A stretch of DNA of 41,923 nucleotides from Thermodesulfatator autotrophicus. Lineage in GTDB: Bacteria; Desulfobacterota; Thermodesulfobacteria; Thermodesulfobacteriales; Thermodesulfatatoraceae. The DNA is taken from contig NZ_LSFI01000022.1 of assembly GCF_001642325.1 (NCBI RefSeq), positions 1 through 41,923 on the forward strand, read 5' to 3'. A model generated the notes under the pieces. The model searched no databases and was not told the origin of the DNA. It saw only the letters and a list, made by a program, of their open reading frames with translations. Shown in pieces: positions 16,968 through 26,207 of the stretch (position 1 is the first letter of the stretch; the number at the start of each line of letters is the position of its first letter). Made by a program: the position numbers and the translations under genes.

Positions 16968-18061
16968 TTCTTTATTTTTAGTACCTCTTCTATTTGTTTT
17001 AGTACCTCTTGAGGAGAAATAGATTCCATAGGTGTTTGAGGTCTTTTTTTCTTTTTTAAATGGCTATATTTTAAGCCTTCGCTTCTAGAAATAACTTTAT
17101 GAAGCTCTAAATCTTGATAAGGGCCATTATAAATGGGATTAGTCAATGCAAAAAGAGAAACAGTAGGTACTTTAAGAGCAATAGCCAAATGAAGAATACC
17201 AGTATCAGGAGTAATCAAAACATCTAGTTTTTTTAATAAATAAGGTAGTTCTTTAAGAGAGGTTTTACCTATAAAGTTTAAAAAGTTTTTATATGGATAA
17301 AATCTCTCAAAAATTTTCCCTAGTTTTTTTTCATTTTTACTACCAATTAATACAAAGAAATAATTTCCTCTTATAGATAAGTTCTTAGCAAGTTGTACAA
17401 AATGCTCAATAGGCCACGTTTTTGCCATATAAGATGCTCCGAGTTGAAATCCAATAACTCTGCTTTCAGAAGATAATATTGAAAAGCTTGTGTTTATTTT
17501 TTCTTTGATACTTAAATCTAAAAGAGGTTCTAATTCCATTTCTTTTGTAATCTTTTTTCCTCCAATAGCCTTTACTAAGGCAAGTCTTGTTTCTATAGCA
17601 TGAGTATTTACATCAAAATCTTTAAAAGATAAATAATTGATATATTTTGAATTAAGACGAGATTTTAAAATAAAATTTACTTCACTTAACATACAAAGAA
17701 GAATATCTTCGGGATAATTTCCGTGAAAAATAAGAGCAACTTTCGCATTTTCTTCTCTAAGATTTCTTCCCAATGAAAAAATATTTAAAATACCTTTCTT
17801 AAAATTATACAATTTATCAATGTAGGGAAAGCTTTCAAAAAGCGGAACCCATTTGTGATTAATTACTGCAATTAATTCAGAGTTAGGAAAGGATAGTTTC
17901 AAGCTTTTTATAGCAGGGATAGAGAAAAGGGTATCCCCAAGAGCAGTAATAGAAAACACTAGAAACTTTTTGGGAGGTTCTTTTAGCTTTTCAAGAGGAT
18001 AGACTTTAAAGTCTTTCCTTGTTTTTAGATATAGTTCTAAAAAGCGTTGATATAAACCCAT
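16964..18061 (-). CDS. Family 9 glycosyltransferase (LPS heptosyltransferase-like)
   Basis: This protein has about 365 residues. It has LVFSITALGDTLFSIPAIK (the ADP-heptose transferase N-terminal pattern), GFQLGASYMAKTWP, and TPDTGILHLAIALKVPTVSLFALTNP, the donor-binding block of GT9 enzymes such as WaaC and WaaF. I start at ATG 18061, two bases after the stop of the upstream GT9. The in-frame extension to 18133 overlaps that gene and carries nothing GT9-like. It lies in the minus-strand LPS unit. The heptose donor is inferred from the family. Confidence 0.87.
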   Translation of the reverse strand: MGLYQRFLELYLKTRKDFKVYPLEKLKEPPKKFLVFSITALGDTLFSIPAIKSLKLSFPNSELIAVINHKWVPLFESFPYIDKLYNFKKGILNIFSLGRNLREENAKVALIFHGNYPEDILLCMLSEVNFILKSRLNSKYINYLSFKDFDVNTHAIETRLALVKAIGGKKITKEMELEPLLDLSIKEKINTSFSILSSESRVIGFQLGASYMAKTWPIEHFVQLAKNLSIRGNYFFVLIGSKNEKKLGKIFERFYPYKNFLNFIGKTSLKELPYLLKKLDVLITPDTGILHLAIALKVPTVSLFALTNPIYNGPYQDLELHKVISRSEGLKYSHLKKKKRPQTPMESISPQEVLKQIEEVLKIKK

Positions 18062-18063
18062 AA

Positions 18064-19185
18064 TTACAAAATTTCCAAAAGATAATTCTTCAAATGATTG
18101 ATAACTTTTTCTGGAGAAAGGCTTGTTAAACATCTGGGATTTTTAAGATCACACTTACAAAGGACCTTTTTACCTCCACAAGGAATACAATCCCAGTCCA
18201 TTTGAATCACGAGGTGTTTCCCCCATTTTTGGGTGCCTCTTTTTTTATAGGGAGATGACCAATCGGTATGAGAAAGTCCATTTTCCCAAGGGCCCCAATT
18301 GTGTTTTCCTGTAGGACCAAAAAGAGCTATTACTGGCTTATCTAAAGCTGCTGCCATGTGCATAGGAGCAGTGTCTATTCCAAAAAATAAATCACTATGA
18401 AATAATATTCCTCCTAATAATTCTAAAGATATTTTACCAGAAAGATTTATTAAGCCTTTACTATTAGAAACGTGAGTTAAAATTTCATTTACAAAATCAA
18501 CTTCTCGTTTCTGTTTCCCTGAAGTAATTATAACTCTAATCCCTTCTTTTAAAAAGAAATCAATTATTTTAGCATTGAAATCTGGTCTCCAACATTTTAA
18601 AAACCAGTTTGCTACTGGATGCAAACAAACTACTTTATCTTTTTTACTAATTCCTTGACCCTCAAGAATAGAAAAAGACTTTTCTTTAATCTCATCAGTC
18701 AAATATAAATTTGGCTTAATATTACTATTAAAGATATCATTAAGCCTAAAAGCTTTATTAGTAAGCCATAAATCTTGTAAAACAGTATGTGTATCTGGTA
18801 TTTGATAATAACTATCAAAAATTCTATTTTTCCAATCTTTATTGGTTTTTAAACCAACCTTATATTTTCCCTTAGCCAAAAGACTATAAAATGTGCTCCT
18901 ATCACCAGCAGAATAAGAAATTACTAAATCAAATTTATTTTTATACCACGTTTTAATAAACTGCCATTCGCCTTTAATACGGCGGACTAAAGACAATTTT
19001 TTCAAAGAACGGTCATAAGCTATTAGATGGTCTATATAAGGAGCATGGCGCAAAACAGGGGCAGTAAAATCATTTACCAAAACAGTCAGTTCTGCCTTAG
19101 GGAAAGTCTCTTTTATAAATCGCAAACTGGGCTCAAGTAAAAGGACATCACCTATTTGTTTGAATTTTATAGCTAGGATTTTCAT
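18064..19185 (-). CDS. Family 9 glycosyltransferase (WaaQ-like heptosyltransferase)
   Basis: This protein has about 373 residues from ATG 19185, where MKILAIKFKQIGDVLLLEPS begins exactly like GT9 enzymes; the longer frame to 19287 runs through a decayed repeat. Other family signs are HPVANWFLKCWRP, LSGKISLELLGGIL and FGIDTAPMHMAAALDKPVIALFGPT. A C-terminal cysteine cluster (five Cys in DWDCIPCGGKKVLCKCD through NPRCLTSL) is like that of WaaQ-type proteins and might bind metal. It is the first gene of the minus-strand LPS unit, about 140 bases downstream of tRNA-Glu. The paired GT9 genes suggest two heptoses are added. Confidence 0.88.
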   Translation of the reverse strand: MKILAIKFKQIGDVLLLEPSLRFIKETFPKAELTVLVNDFTAPVLRHAPYIDHLIAYDRSLKKLSLVRRIKGEWQFIKTWYKNKFDLVISYSAGDRSTFYSLLAKGKYKVGLKTNKDWKNRIFDSYYQIPDTHTVLQDLWLTNKAFRLNDIFNSNIKPNLYLTDEIKEKSFSILEGQGISKKDKVVCLHPVANWFLKCWRPDFNAKIIDFFLKEGIRVIITSGKQKREVDFVNEILTHVSNSKGLINLSGKISLELLGGILFHSDLFFGIDTAPMHMAAALDKPVIALFGPTGKHNWGPWENGLSHTDWSSPYKKRGTQKWGKHLVIQMDWDCIPCGGKKVLCKCDLKNPRCLTSLSPEKVINHLKNYLLEIL

Positions 19186-19194
19186 TAAGGCCTT

Positions 19195-19290
19195 TAAGTA
19201 AAAATAGTTTTGCTTTGCTCGTAATAATACTTTTCTTTTTGTCATTGAGGGGAAGTTTAAAAAACTGACAAAGCAATCTAAACACACATA
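19195..19290 (+). repeat. Decayed REP/MITE fragment
   Basis: GCTTTGCTCGTAATAA, TTCTTTTTGTCATTGAGGGG and GACAAAGCAATCTAA recall in order the TCTTTTTGTCATTGCGAG and GAAGCAATCTC blocks of the element at 28648-28825, with extra substitutions. It lies just upstream of the GT9 start. Confidence 0.45.
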
Positions 19291-19327
19291 TTTTAAAATA
19301 CCTAAAATGAGGGTGGAAGGAATTTTT

Positions 19328-19403
19328 TGGCGGCCCCACGGGGACTCGAACCCCGGTCTCTGGCGTGAGAGGCCAGTATCCTAGGCCACTAGACGATGGG
19401 GCC
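19328..19403 (-). tRNA. tRNA-Glu (anticodon CUC)
   Basis: The minus strand folds into a full cloverleaf. The acceptor GGCCCCA pairs with TGGGGCC, the anticodon stem is CTGGC/GCCAG around loop CTCTCAC, the T loop is GTTCGAGT, and CCA is encoded in the DNA. It is 76 nt long. It lies between prfB and the GT9 gene and may be read from the prfB unit. Confidence 0.97.
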
Positions 19404-19440
19404 GTAACATTCCTAAAGTTAGCCAGCCTTAAGAGACCTG

Positions 19441-20614
19441 TCAAGAAACGGCCTCCTTAGTAGATTTCTCTGACGTATTGGCCATTTTTAAGTGATAGGC
19501 CCTTATGAACTGGTCTATATCTCCGTCAAGCACAGCTTCCACATTACCTACTTCCACGCCTGTGCGGTGGTCCTTAATAAGGCGGTAAGGTTGTAACACG
19601 TAAGAGCGTATCTGGCTACCCCAGGCAATTTCTTTTTTCTCGCCGTAAAGTTTCTGGCGTTCTTCTTCCTTCTTGCGGCGCTCAAGTTCATAAAGCCTGG
19701 CCTTTAAAATAGCCATGGCAATGGCCTTATTGCGATGCTGTGAACGCTCGTTCTGGCATTGCACCACAATCCCCGTGGGCAGGTGGGTAATGCGCACGGC
19801 ACTTTCGGTTTTGTTTACGTGCTGGCCGCCGTGGCCACTGGCACGCATGGTTTCTATCTTTAAGTCCTCAGGCCTTATCTCTATCTGAATGTCCTCTTCT
19901 ATCTCAGGGATTACTGAAACCGAAGCAAAAGAAGTATGACGCCTTCCACTGGCGTCAAAGGGAGAAATCCTTACCAGGCGATGGATTCCTGACTCTGCTT
20001 TAAGGTGTCCATAAGCGTAAGGGCCTTCTACGATAAAAGTTACGGACTTAATGCCTGCCTCTTCTCCAGGGAGAATATCTATTATTCTGGTTTTAAAGCC
20101 TTTTTTCTCAGCCCAGCGAAGGTACATGCGTAAAAGCATCTCAACCCAGTCTTGGGCTTCAGTGCCACCAGCTCCGGCGTGTATGGTAACTATGGCATTT
20201 GAAGAATCGTGAGAGCCGGAAAGAAAAAGTTTTACCTCTTCGTCTTCTATGGCCGAAGCAAGATTTTTAAGACGCTTTTGCACTTCTTTCAAAGTCTCTT
20301 CGTCATTTTCTTCAATGGCTAGCTCAAAAAGAATTTTTACATCTTCAAAATCTTGTTCAAGCCTCTCCCAGGCAGATAAAAGGTCTTCCAGGCGGGCTCG
20401 CTCTCTTAAAACTTCTCTGGCATCTTCACGATCCCAGAATCCCTCTTTAACCAATTCTTTTTCTAACTTTTTAAGGCGCTCTCTCTTCCCAGCAGGATCA
20501 AAGGCACCTCCTTAAGCTTGATATACGCTCAGAAAGCCTTTCAATCTGCATTTTTATCTCTGCCGGGTTAAGAGTCATTAACCCTGGTTTGGCTTCTATT
20601 ACTCTTTTTTTCAT
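19441..20614 (-). CDS. prfB: Peptide chain release factor 2, with programmed +1 frameshift
   Basis: RF2 ends translation at UGA and UAA. The main frame has the codon-recognition tripeptide SPF (in VRISPFDASG) and the catalytic GGQ (in SGHGGQHVNK). The 5' part lies in another frame: ATG 20614, with a strong GGAGGAGG site, runs 35 codons to LRRCL and then meets UGA at 20508-20510. Reading continues after a +1 slip (CUU UGA U read as Leu then GAU, Asp), giving DPAGKRERLKKL and about 390 residues. A second in-frame Met (12 codons later) would give a length closer to 365. The start overlaps the lnt stop (ATGA). RF2 abundance should autoregulate through the UGA. Confidence 0.95.
20505..20525 (-). 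promoter_or_regulatory. prfB autoregulatory +1 frameshift site
   Basis: Reading on the minus strand, an internal Shine-Dalgarno-like AAGGAGG is followed within three bases by the slippery CTT and the stop TGA (20508-20510). This is the classic RF2 recoding arrangement. Confidence 0.93.
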
Positions 20615-22104
20615 TTCCTCCTCCCCCACCAGTTTTTGATAATTAAAAGCAAAATGCTAAAAGCACAGGTAATAGGCCACCAATCACCATATTTAGTATA
20701 ACAACTTTTATCAGGTAAATGTTTGACTACTACTGTAGGATACGCCTCTTTTTCGAGGGGAGTTTGAAGTATAATGCGGCCGTGGGGATCTATCAAGCCA
20801 CTAATTCCGGTATTAGCTACTCTTACTAAATATCGCCTGTTTTCCACCGCTCGGAAAACCGCCTGAGCAAAATGCTGATAAGGCCCAGCGCTGGTACGGA
20901 ACCAGGCATCGTTAGTAGCCACCAGAAGCGCTGTGGCGCCTTTTAACACCTGCTCACGAGCTAAATCCGGGAACACACTTTCAAAGCAAACCAAGCCCCC
21001 AAAGGACTTCTCAGGTTCTAGCGCTAGAGGAGCATGATTTGGACCAGGGCTATAGCCTCCGGCAGCCACGGCAAAAGTTCGCAAAAAGGGAAAAGTGTCC
21101 TCAAAGGGAACAAACTCACCGAAAGGCACAAGCCTCTGCTTATCGTAAATGGCTTTTATCTGGCCCTTCGGATCAATTAAAAAAAGGCTGTTAAAGACTT
21201 TATACTTATCGCCCTCTCGTTCTAAGCGAGGGGCTCCCAAAATTAAATAGACTTTGTTAGCAGAAACCCAGCGGGTTATTTTTTCGCTGAGTTCTTTTTC
21301 AAAACCAAAGAAAAAGGGTAAAGCTGTTTCAGGCCATATTATTACCTCTGGCTTTTCCTGAAGAACTTTTTGTGAAAGCCTTAAATACTTTTTAAGGCTT
21401 TCAATTTTTGATGGAGGTGTCCATTTAGACTCCTGCGGAATATTACCCTGAATAAGGGCTACTTTTTGAGATGGGCCAGAATATTCAAAATTAAGGGCTT
21501 TAGCTCCGTATAAGTAAGCCCCAAGCAGAACCAGTAAGCCTAAAGCCAGGGTATTGCGGGCCTTTATTTGTTCTGAAATAAAAGCAAAACAAACGTAGTT
21601 AATGAGATAAAGCACAAAGGAAACAGCGTAAACTCCGCCAATAGAGGCAATTTGAATAAGAAAGAGATTTTTGTATTGAGTGGCCCCCAAAAAACCCCAG
21701 GGAAAAGCAAAAGGCACTTTTACTCGTAAAAACTCAAAGACAGTAAAAAGAGCCGCCCAGAAAAAGGCATTTAGGGGCCCTGGGCGAAACAAACCAAGTT
21801 TATCAGAGAGCCAGAAGGGAATAGCCAGATACAAAGCAAGATACGCAGCCAGTAAGGAAAGTGTCCCCACCGCAGCTAAAAAAGGGAGCCCTCCGAAATC
21901 AGTCATTACATTTATAAGCCAGTAAAAAAGGCCAAAAAAATAGATAAAACCAGTTAAAAAACCGAGTCTAAAAGGCTGGCGGGAAATCTTTATGGCCTCA
22001 AGGGTGAATGCCAGAGCAAAAAAGGCTAAAAAAGAAAAGTCAACTTTAGGGTGAGCCAGAAAAAGTAAAATTCCAGAAATTATGGCTAAAAAGTAAGGCC
22101 ACAT
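20611..22104 (-). CDS. lnt: Apolipoprotein N-acyltransferase
   Basis: This 497-residue inner-membrane protein has about seven N-terminal helices (to about 200), a periplasmic nitrilase-type domain, and a last helix before the C-terminal WWGRRK. The catalytic triad is visible: Glu259 (IIWPET), Lys322 (YDKQRLVPFGE) and Cys373 (LVCFES). Lnt adds the third acyl chain to lipoproteins, needed for Lol sorting to the outer membrane, which fits the lipoproteins elsewhere in the window. It starts inside the corC stop (TAATG) and overlaps prfB by 4 bp. Confidence 0.96.
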   Translation of the reverse strand: MWPYFLAIISGILLFLAHPKVDFSFLAFFALAFTLEAIKISRQPFRLGFLTGFIYFFGLFYWLINVMTDFGGLPFLAAVGTLSLLAAYLALYLAIPFWLSDKLGLFRPGPLNAFFWAALFTVFEFLRVKVPFAFPWGFLGATQYKNLFLIQIASIGGVYAVSFVLYLINYVCFAFISEQIKARNTLALGLLVLLGAYLYGAKALNFEYSGPSQKVALIQGNIPQESKWTPPSKIESLKKYLRLSQKVLQEKPEVIIWPETALPFFFGFEKELSEKITRWVSANKVYLILGAPRLEREGDKYKVFNSLFLIDPKGQIKAIYDKQRLVPFGEFVPFEDTFPFLRTFAVAAGGYSPGPNHAPLALEPEKSFGGLVCFESVFPDLAREQVLKGATALLVATNDAWFRTSAGPYQHFAQAVFRAVENRRYLVRVANTGISGLIDPHGRIILQTPLEKEAYPTVVVKHLPDKSCYTKYGDWWPITCAFSILLLIIKNWWGRRK

Positions 22105-22910
22105 TAAAAATCTTTCCTGAAGCGTATTTTTTTTATTCGTCTTTCGTCAGCTGAAAGAATTTCCACCTGAAATCCATCAAAGCGAAATCTTTCTCCCTTT
22201 TCAGGTATACGACCGGTGTGATTAATTATAAAGCCAGAAATAGTCTCGTAAGGCCCACGCGGAAGCTTTATTTTCAAAATTCTTTCAACGTCGTCTATCT
22301 TAACTAAACCATCAGCTATGTACCAGCCTTCCTGGTCTCTAGGAAAAACCGGGGTTTCTTCTCCGAGGATTTCTTCAAACAAATCAATGAGGGTAACAAG
22401 GCCTACAATAACGCCGCTTTCATCAATCACCAAGGCAAACTGCTCTTTGCGTCTCCTGAATTCAGTCAAAAGGTCAATTAACTTGAGATTTTCGGGAATA
22501 ATGTAAGGTTCTCTTAAAAACTCTTTAATACTCGGAGCATCATCATTTTTACATAACCGAAACAAATCTTTTAAGTGAACTATGCCTACAATCTGGTCAA
22601 GGTCTTTTTCATAAACCGGATAGCGGTTGTGGGGTTTTTTAAAAACGGTTTCTATTATTTTTTCAAAATCAGAATTAAGCTCAAAGGCCACTATGTCCTT
22701 ACGAGGAACCATGACTTCTCGTATGGGGATATTACGAATTTCGAGTATGTTGATAATCATTTCCCCTTCTTCAGGGGAAAGAAGCCCTTTATCTTCTCCT
22801 TCTTCTATTAGTTCTGTTATTTCTTCGGTAAATTCTCTGGCTTCTTCCTGAGGGGATTTCTTGAAAATTTCTTTTATAGCCTTGAGAACTGATGGCTTTT
22901 CCTCGGACAA
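22104..22910 (-). CDS. corC: CorC/HlyC family CBS-domain protein
   Basis: This 268-residue protein has a charged N-terminal helix (about 1-60), two CBS domains (about 65-190; VPRKDIVAFELN, HNRYPVYEKD, FALVIDESGVIVGLVTLIDLFEEI), then a C-terminal CorC/HlyC domain (WYIADGLVKIDDVERIL onward). It lacks the membrane CNNM/DUF21 domain, as do E. coli CorC (YbeX) proteins linked to magnesium and cobalt efflux. As in E. coli (ybeX-lnt), it lies directly upstream of lnt, with a 1-base overlap of stop and start. A GGAGG site precedes the ATG. Confidence 0.92.
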   Translation of the reverse strand: MSEEKPSVLKAIKEIFKKSPQEEAREFTEEITELIEEGEDKGLLSPEEGEMIINILEIRNIPIREVMVPRKDIVAFELNSDFEKIIETVFKKPHNRYPVYEKDLDQIVGIVHLKDLFRLCKNDDAPSIKEFLREPYIIPENLKLIDLLTEFRRRKEQFALVIDESGVIVGLVTLIDLFEEILGEETPVFPRDQEGWYIADGLVKIDDVERILKIKLPRGPYETISGFIINHTGRIPEKGERFRFDGFQVEILSADERRIKKIRFRKDF

Positions 22911-22930
22911 GAAAAACCTCCTTACGTTTT

Positions 22931-23995
22931 TTACTTTAATTTAATCTTATTTGGCGGGGCCAAAAGGCTTTTTCCTAAAAGTGTACCTAAAACAGCTAGA
23001 AAAATAGTGGTAGCATCGGCATACCGACTAACTATAAAAAGCTGGCCAACCTCCGCTATAAAAGAAAGCAAAATAGCCCCCACAAGAGAACCCTGGATAA
23101 GCCCCCAAAAAACGAAACAAAAAAGCTCTCTAAAAAGAGAGAAAATAGCAGCAAAAGAGACATTGTCATAAAAATATTTAAAAGGAATTAAGGCTTCCAT
23201 CTTGAATGAAGGGTGACGCCAAAGAAAAGGTGCCCAGGCCTCAAGAAGATAGGAAAGAGCAAAAGTCCAGATATAAAAACCTCTTCGTTTAAAGAAAGTA
23301 ATAAAAAAATTTGCCAAAACTAAACGCAAAAAGGACTTAACAGGATTTATAACTATACTTACCACTAAAAACCTGAAACCTTCTAGCAGAGACCAAAAAA
23401 GTAAGAGATAGGTCCAGGAAAATCTTTTAAACGCGTAGCTTATAAAAAAAGACGAAAGAAAAATATTGGTAAAGCTAAAATCCCAGGAAAGAGTTTTTAT
23501 TTTGTGTTTTAAGTCTCCAATATCAAGAGAAGGTAAAAAAGGCTCACATAAAAGATAAAAGGCCATAAACATGGCAAAGTATTCATCAAGGCTAAACCTG
23601 GAATTTTTAGGTAAAGTCAAAAAAGGGGCCACTAAAAAACCAGCTATTGCTCCCAAGGTATTTGAGGCCACATCAATAAGAGTGGCAATTCTTTCCGGCA
23701 AAAATTGTTGAAAAAATTCAAGAGTAAAAGAAAATATAGAGGCAAAAAACAGTAAAGTTACCCCTGAAAGCCATTTATTACGAACCCGAGCAGCATAAAA
23801 CCAAAAATAACCTACAGGGAAAAATAGCAAAAAATTACTAAAAATATCAGGTAGCGAATGATGCTTTCGGCTCGAGAAAAAAATTTCAAGCTCTAGTTCG
23901 CTAATTTTTTCAGAAAAAACAAAAGGGTACAAAGTTAAATAGACGATAATGGGTAAAGAAATTAGTAAAAAAAGTGTAGCCGTTTTCCTGTTCAA
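22931..23995 (-). CDS. VanZ-like membrane protein, apparently two VanZ domains
   Basis: This 354-residue protein has about nine hydrophobic segments. Residues 1-125 match the VanZ pattern (LTLYPFVFSE, DIFSNFLLFFPVGYF, LEFFQQFLPERIATLIDVASNTLGA). The C-terminal 90 residues repeat the pattern (ALIPFKYFYD, IAEVGQLFIVSRYADATTIFLAVLGTLLG), so it may be an internal duplication or a fusion. VanZ is a membrane family with no settled biochemical role, frequently seen near exosortase and polysaccharide genes. It lies 20 bases upstream of corC and is divergent from lptF, with only 37 bases between the start codons. Confidence 0.75.
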   Translation of the reverse strand: MNRKTATLFLLISLPIIVYLTLYPFVFSEKISELELEIFFSSRKHHSLPDIFSNFLLFFPVGYFWFYAARVRNKWLSGVTLLFFASIFSFTLEFFQQFLPERIATLIDVASNTLGAIAGFLVAPFLTLPKNSRFSLDEYFAMFMAFYLLCEPFLPSLDIGDLKHKIKTLSWDFSFTNIFLSSFFISYAFKRFSWTYLLLFWSLLEGFRFLVVSIVINPVKSFLRLVLANFFITFFKRRGFYIWTFALSYLLEAWAPFLWRHPSFKMEALIPFKYFYDNVSFAAIFSLFRELFCFVFWGLIQGSLVGAILLSFIAEVGQLFIVSRYADATTIFLAVLGTLLGKSLLAPPNKIKLK

Positions 23996-24032
23996 AGGTA
24001 GCTCCTAATTTTAGTTTTGGTAAAGTTAAAGC

Positions 24033-25130
24033 ATGATTCTTTTTAGATATCTAAGCCTTGAACTCTGGAAAAGTTTTTTCCTGACCCTTTTTAGCCTTAC
24101 TTCTCTTTTGCTCCTGGCCAGGTTCATAAGTTTATTAGTTAAGTTAGCAGAAGAAAACCTTACCGCTAAAGACTATTTAAAACTTATAAGCTTTTTTATT
24201 CCCTTTTTTTTGGCCTATCTTTTACCTTTGGCCGCTCTTATGGCTTCTATTTTCCTTTTTATGAGGCTTGTTCAGGATAAAGAATTGCTGGCTTTAGAAA
24301 GCCTTGGTCTTTCTTTTGAAAGGCTTATGCGGCCGGTTCTAGTGTTCTCTATAGCTACTTTGTTGCTGTCTTATTTTGTTACCCTTGCCTATCTCCCCTG
24401 GAGCAAACACGCTTACCGGACTTTTCTTTTTGAACTCACCAAGAGAAAGATAGAAAAAGGCATACCTGCCAGAGCTTTTGTCCCTATTACTCCTGGAATC
24501 ACTCTGTTTGTCAAAGATTCTTGGAAGAAAGGACAAAATTTTGCGGTAGCCTTTATTATTGATGAAACCCAAAGCAATAAAAAAGGACTAATATTCGCCC
24601 GTAAAGGAAACTTTCACTTTAAAAAAGGCTCTATAGAATTAACCCTTAACGAAGGTAGTCTTCATATAGTCAATAAAGACTTTTCTTCTATCCAGGAAAT
24701 TCAATTCAAGACTTATATTTATCGCACCCAAGTTAAGGAATTGAACCAAAAAAGAACACCCAGCCGAGGAGAAATGGGCCTTAAAGAATTAAAAAGTAAA
24801 GCCTTATCACTTCCAGAAGGAGACGATAAACAAGTAAAATATTTAGTTGAATATTATAGAAGGCTTTCTTTTCCCTGGGCGGCCTTCTTTTTGCCACTTA
24901 TAGGCTCCTATCTTGGAGCAATGATAAAAACTTCAGGAAGAGTCACAGGAGGTGTAATTGCTATCGTTTTATATCTTGGATATTATTTCTCACAGTCTAT
25001 AGGTGTCAGCTTAGCGGAAAGTAAAATTTTACCACCTCAATTAGCCATGAATATTCCTAATGTTTTATTGGTTTTAATATTAATTTTCTTTTTCTATTTA
25101 ACAAAGAAGCAAATAATAAGGCCACACTAA
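24033..25130 (+). CDS. lptF: LPS export permease LptF
   Basis: This 365-residue LptF/LptG-family permease has three N-terminal helices (to about 115), a periplasmic beta-jellyroll segment (about 130-260) and three C-terminal helices. The N-terminal YLSLELWKSFFLTLFSL and coupling-helix region FMRLVQDKELLALESLGLS are typical. With LptG and LptB (not in the window) it extracts LPS from the inner membrane and passes it to LptC. LptF rather than LptG is inferred from gene order. The next gene begins at the base after its stop. Confidence 0.88.
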   Translation: MILFRYLSLELWKSFFLTLFSLTSLLLLARFISLLVKLAEENLTAKDYLKLISFFIPFFLAYLLPLAALMASIFLFMRLVQDKELLALESLGLSFERLMRPVLVFSIATLLLSYFVTLAYLPWSKHAYRTFLFELTKRKIEKGIPARAFVPITPGITLFVKDSWKKGQNFAVAFIIDETQSNKKGLIFARKGNFHFKKGSIELTLNEGSLHIVNKDFSSIQEIQFKTYIYRTQVKELNQKRTPSRGEMGLKELKSKALSLPEGDDKQVKYLVEYYRRLSFPWAAFFLPLIGSYLGAMIKTSGRVTGGVIAIVLYLGYYFSQSIGVSLAESKILPPQLAMNIPNVLLVLILIFFFYLTKKQIIRPH

Positions 25131-26204
25131 ATGAAGATATATATCAACTATCTTCTAAAGCCCTACTTAATTATCAATTTATTAACCTTTCCTCTTTTTG
25201 TTGGAATTTACTCTTTAATAGAGTTTTTTGATAAGCTTGACAATGTAGTCCGAGCTAAAGTTTCAATTTATATATTAGCTGAATATGTTGCTTTAAAATT
25301 ACCTGAAGTTCTTTTTAACCTATGGCCACTTTGCTTAACATTGGCAGGAATTTTAGCTTTTGCTTTCTTATCCAGAGGGAATGAACTACTTGCTTTTAGA
25401 ACATTAGGATTTTCCGCATCTAGACTACTTTTTCCATTTGTAGTTTTTTCTTTGGCTCTTTCTTTTCTTTTCATTATTATTTCAGATAACATTATGCCTC
25501 AAACTACTTATCAGGCATTATTCCTCTGGGAGACCAAAGTCAAAAAAAGAAGCCCAGAAGGGGTAATAATAAAAGGCAAACTTCACTTTAAGGGGGCTGA
25601 TTCTTTTTTTATTGGCCAGATTATTTCTTCGTCTGTTACCTATGTAAGAGATGTTGTCTATGCCAAAGTAGATAAAGAAGGTCTCCCTTTACGCATTGTC
25701 TGGGCCAAAGAAGCTTTTTTTGAAAGAGGCCGCTGGATTTTTAAAAATGGCGTCATAAAAGAAAAAAAAGAAAACTTCACACCCAGGTGGTTCAAAGAAT
25801 ATTCCCTGGTGCTTGAGTTTGACCCAGAAACGGTGATGCTGGTTAAACGCACTCCGCGTTTTCACACATTACCAGAACTTTGGGAACAGCGGGCCTTTCT
25901 AGAACAGGCAGGGCTTCCTGCTATTCTTACAGAAAGCGAAATAGCTTATCGTCTTTGCTATCCTCTCCTATCCGTGCCTTTGTTCCTGTTTTCACTTCCA
26001 TGGCTTATGAAACAACACGGCCGCGCCTCTTTAGGTAAAGGCCTTGGCTTGAGCCTCTTTTTTATGGCCACAGGACTTCTCGTTTTTATGCTCTTTAAAT
26101 ACACTGGAGACAAAGGGCTCATTTCACCCTTTATAGCCCAAGCTTTAGGCCTTGTTTTTCTGGCTTTTTCGGGCTTGACTTTATTCAGAGTTTTCAGGGT
26201 ATAA
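25131..26204 (+). CDS. lptG: LPS export permease LptG
   Basis: This 357-residue protein belongs to the same permease family as its neighbour. It has YLLKPYLIINLLTFPLFVGIY at the start, AFLSRGNELLAFRTLGFSA as the coupling-helix region, a periplasmic domain (about 140-245) and three C-terminal helices (LLSVPLFLFSLPWLM; GLGLSLFFMATGLLVF; ALGLVFLAFSGL). The ATG immediately follows the lptF TAA, so the pair is translationally coupled. Base composition is mixed, AT-rich at the 5' end. Confidence 0.88.
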   Translation: MKIYINYLLKPYLIINLLTFPLFVGIYSLIEFFDKLDNVVRAKVSIYILAEYVALKLPEVLFNLWPLCLTLAGILAFAFLSRGNELLAFRTLGFSASRLLFPFVVFSLALSFLFIIISDNIMPQTTYQALFLWETKVKKRSPEGVIIKGKLHFKGADSFFIGQIISSSVTYVRDVVYAKVDKEGLPLRIVWAKEAFFERGRWIFKNGVIKEKKENFTPRWFKEYSLVLEFDPETVMLVKRTPRFHTLPELWEQRAFLEQAGLPAILTESEIAYRLCYPLLSVPLFLFSLPWLMKQHGRASLGKGLGLSLFFMATGLLVFMLFKYTGDKGLISPFIAQALGLVFLAFSGLTLFRVFRV

Positions 26205-26207
26205 ATT

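Noticed and set aside
20249-20515. 88-codon plus-strand frame over prfB
   Set aside because: Antisense shadow of prfB, whose frameshift and motifs are clear.
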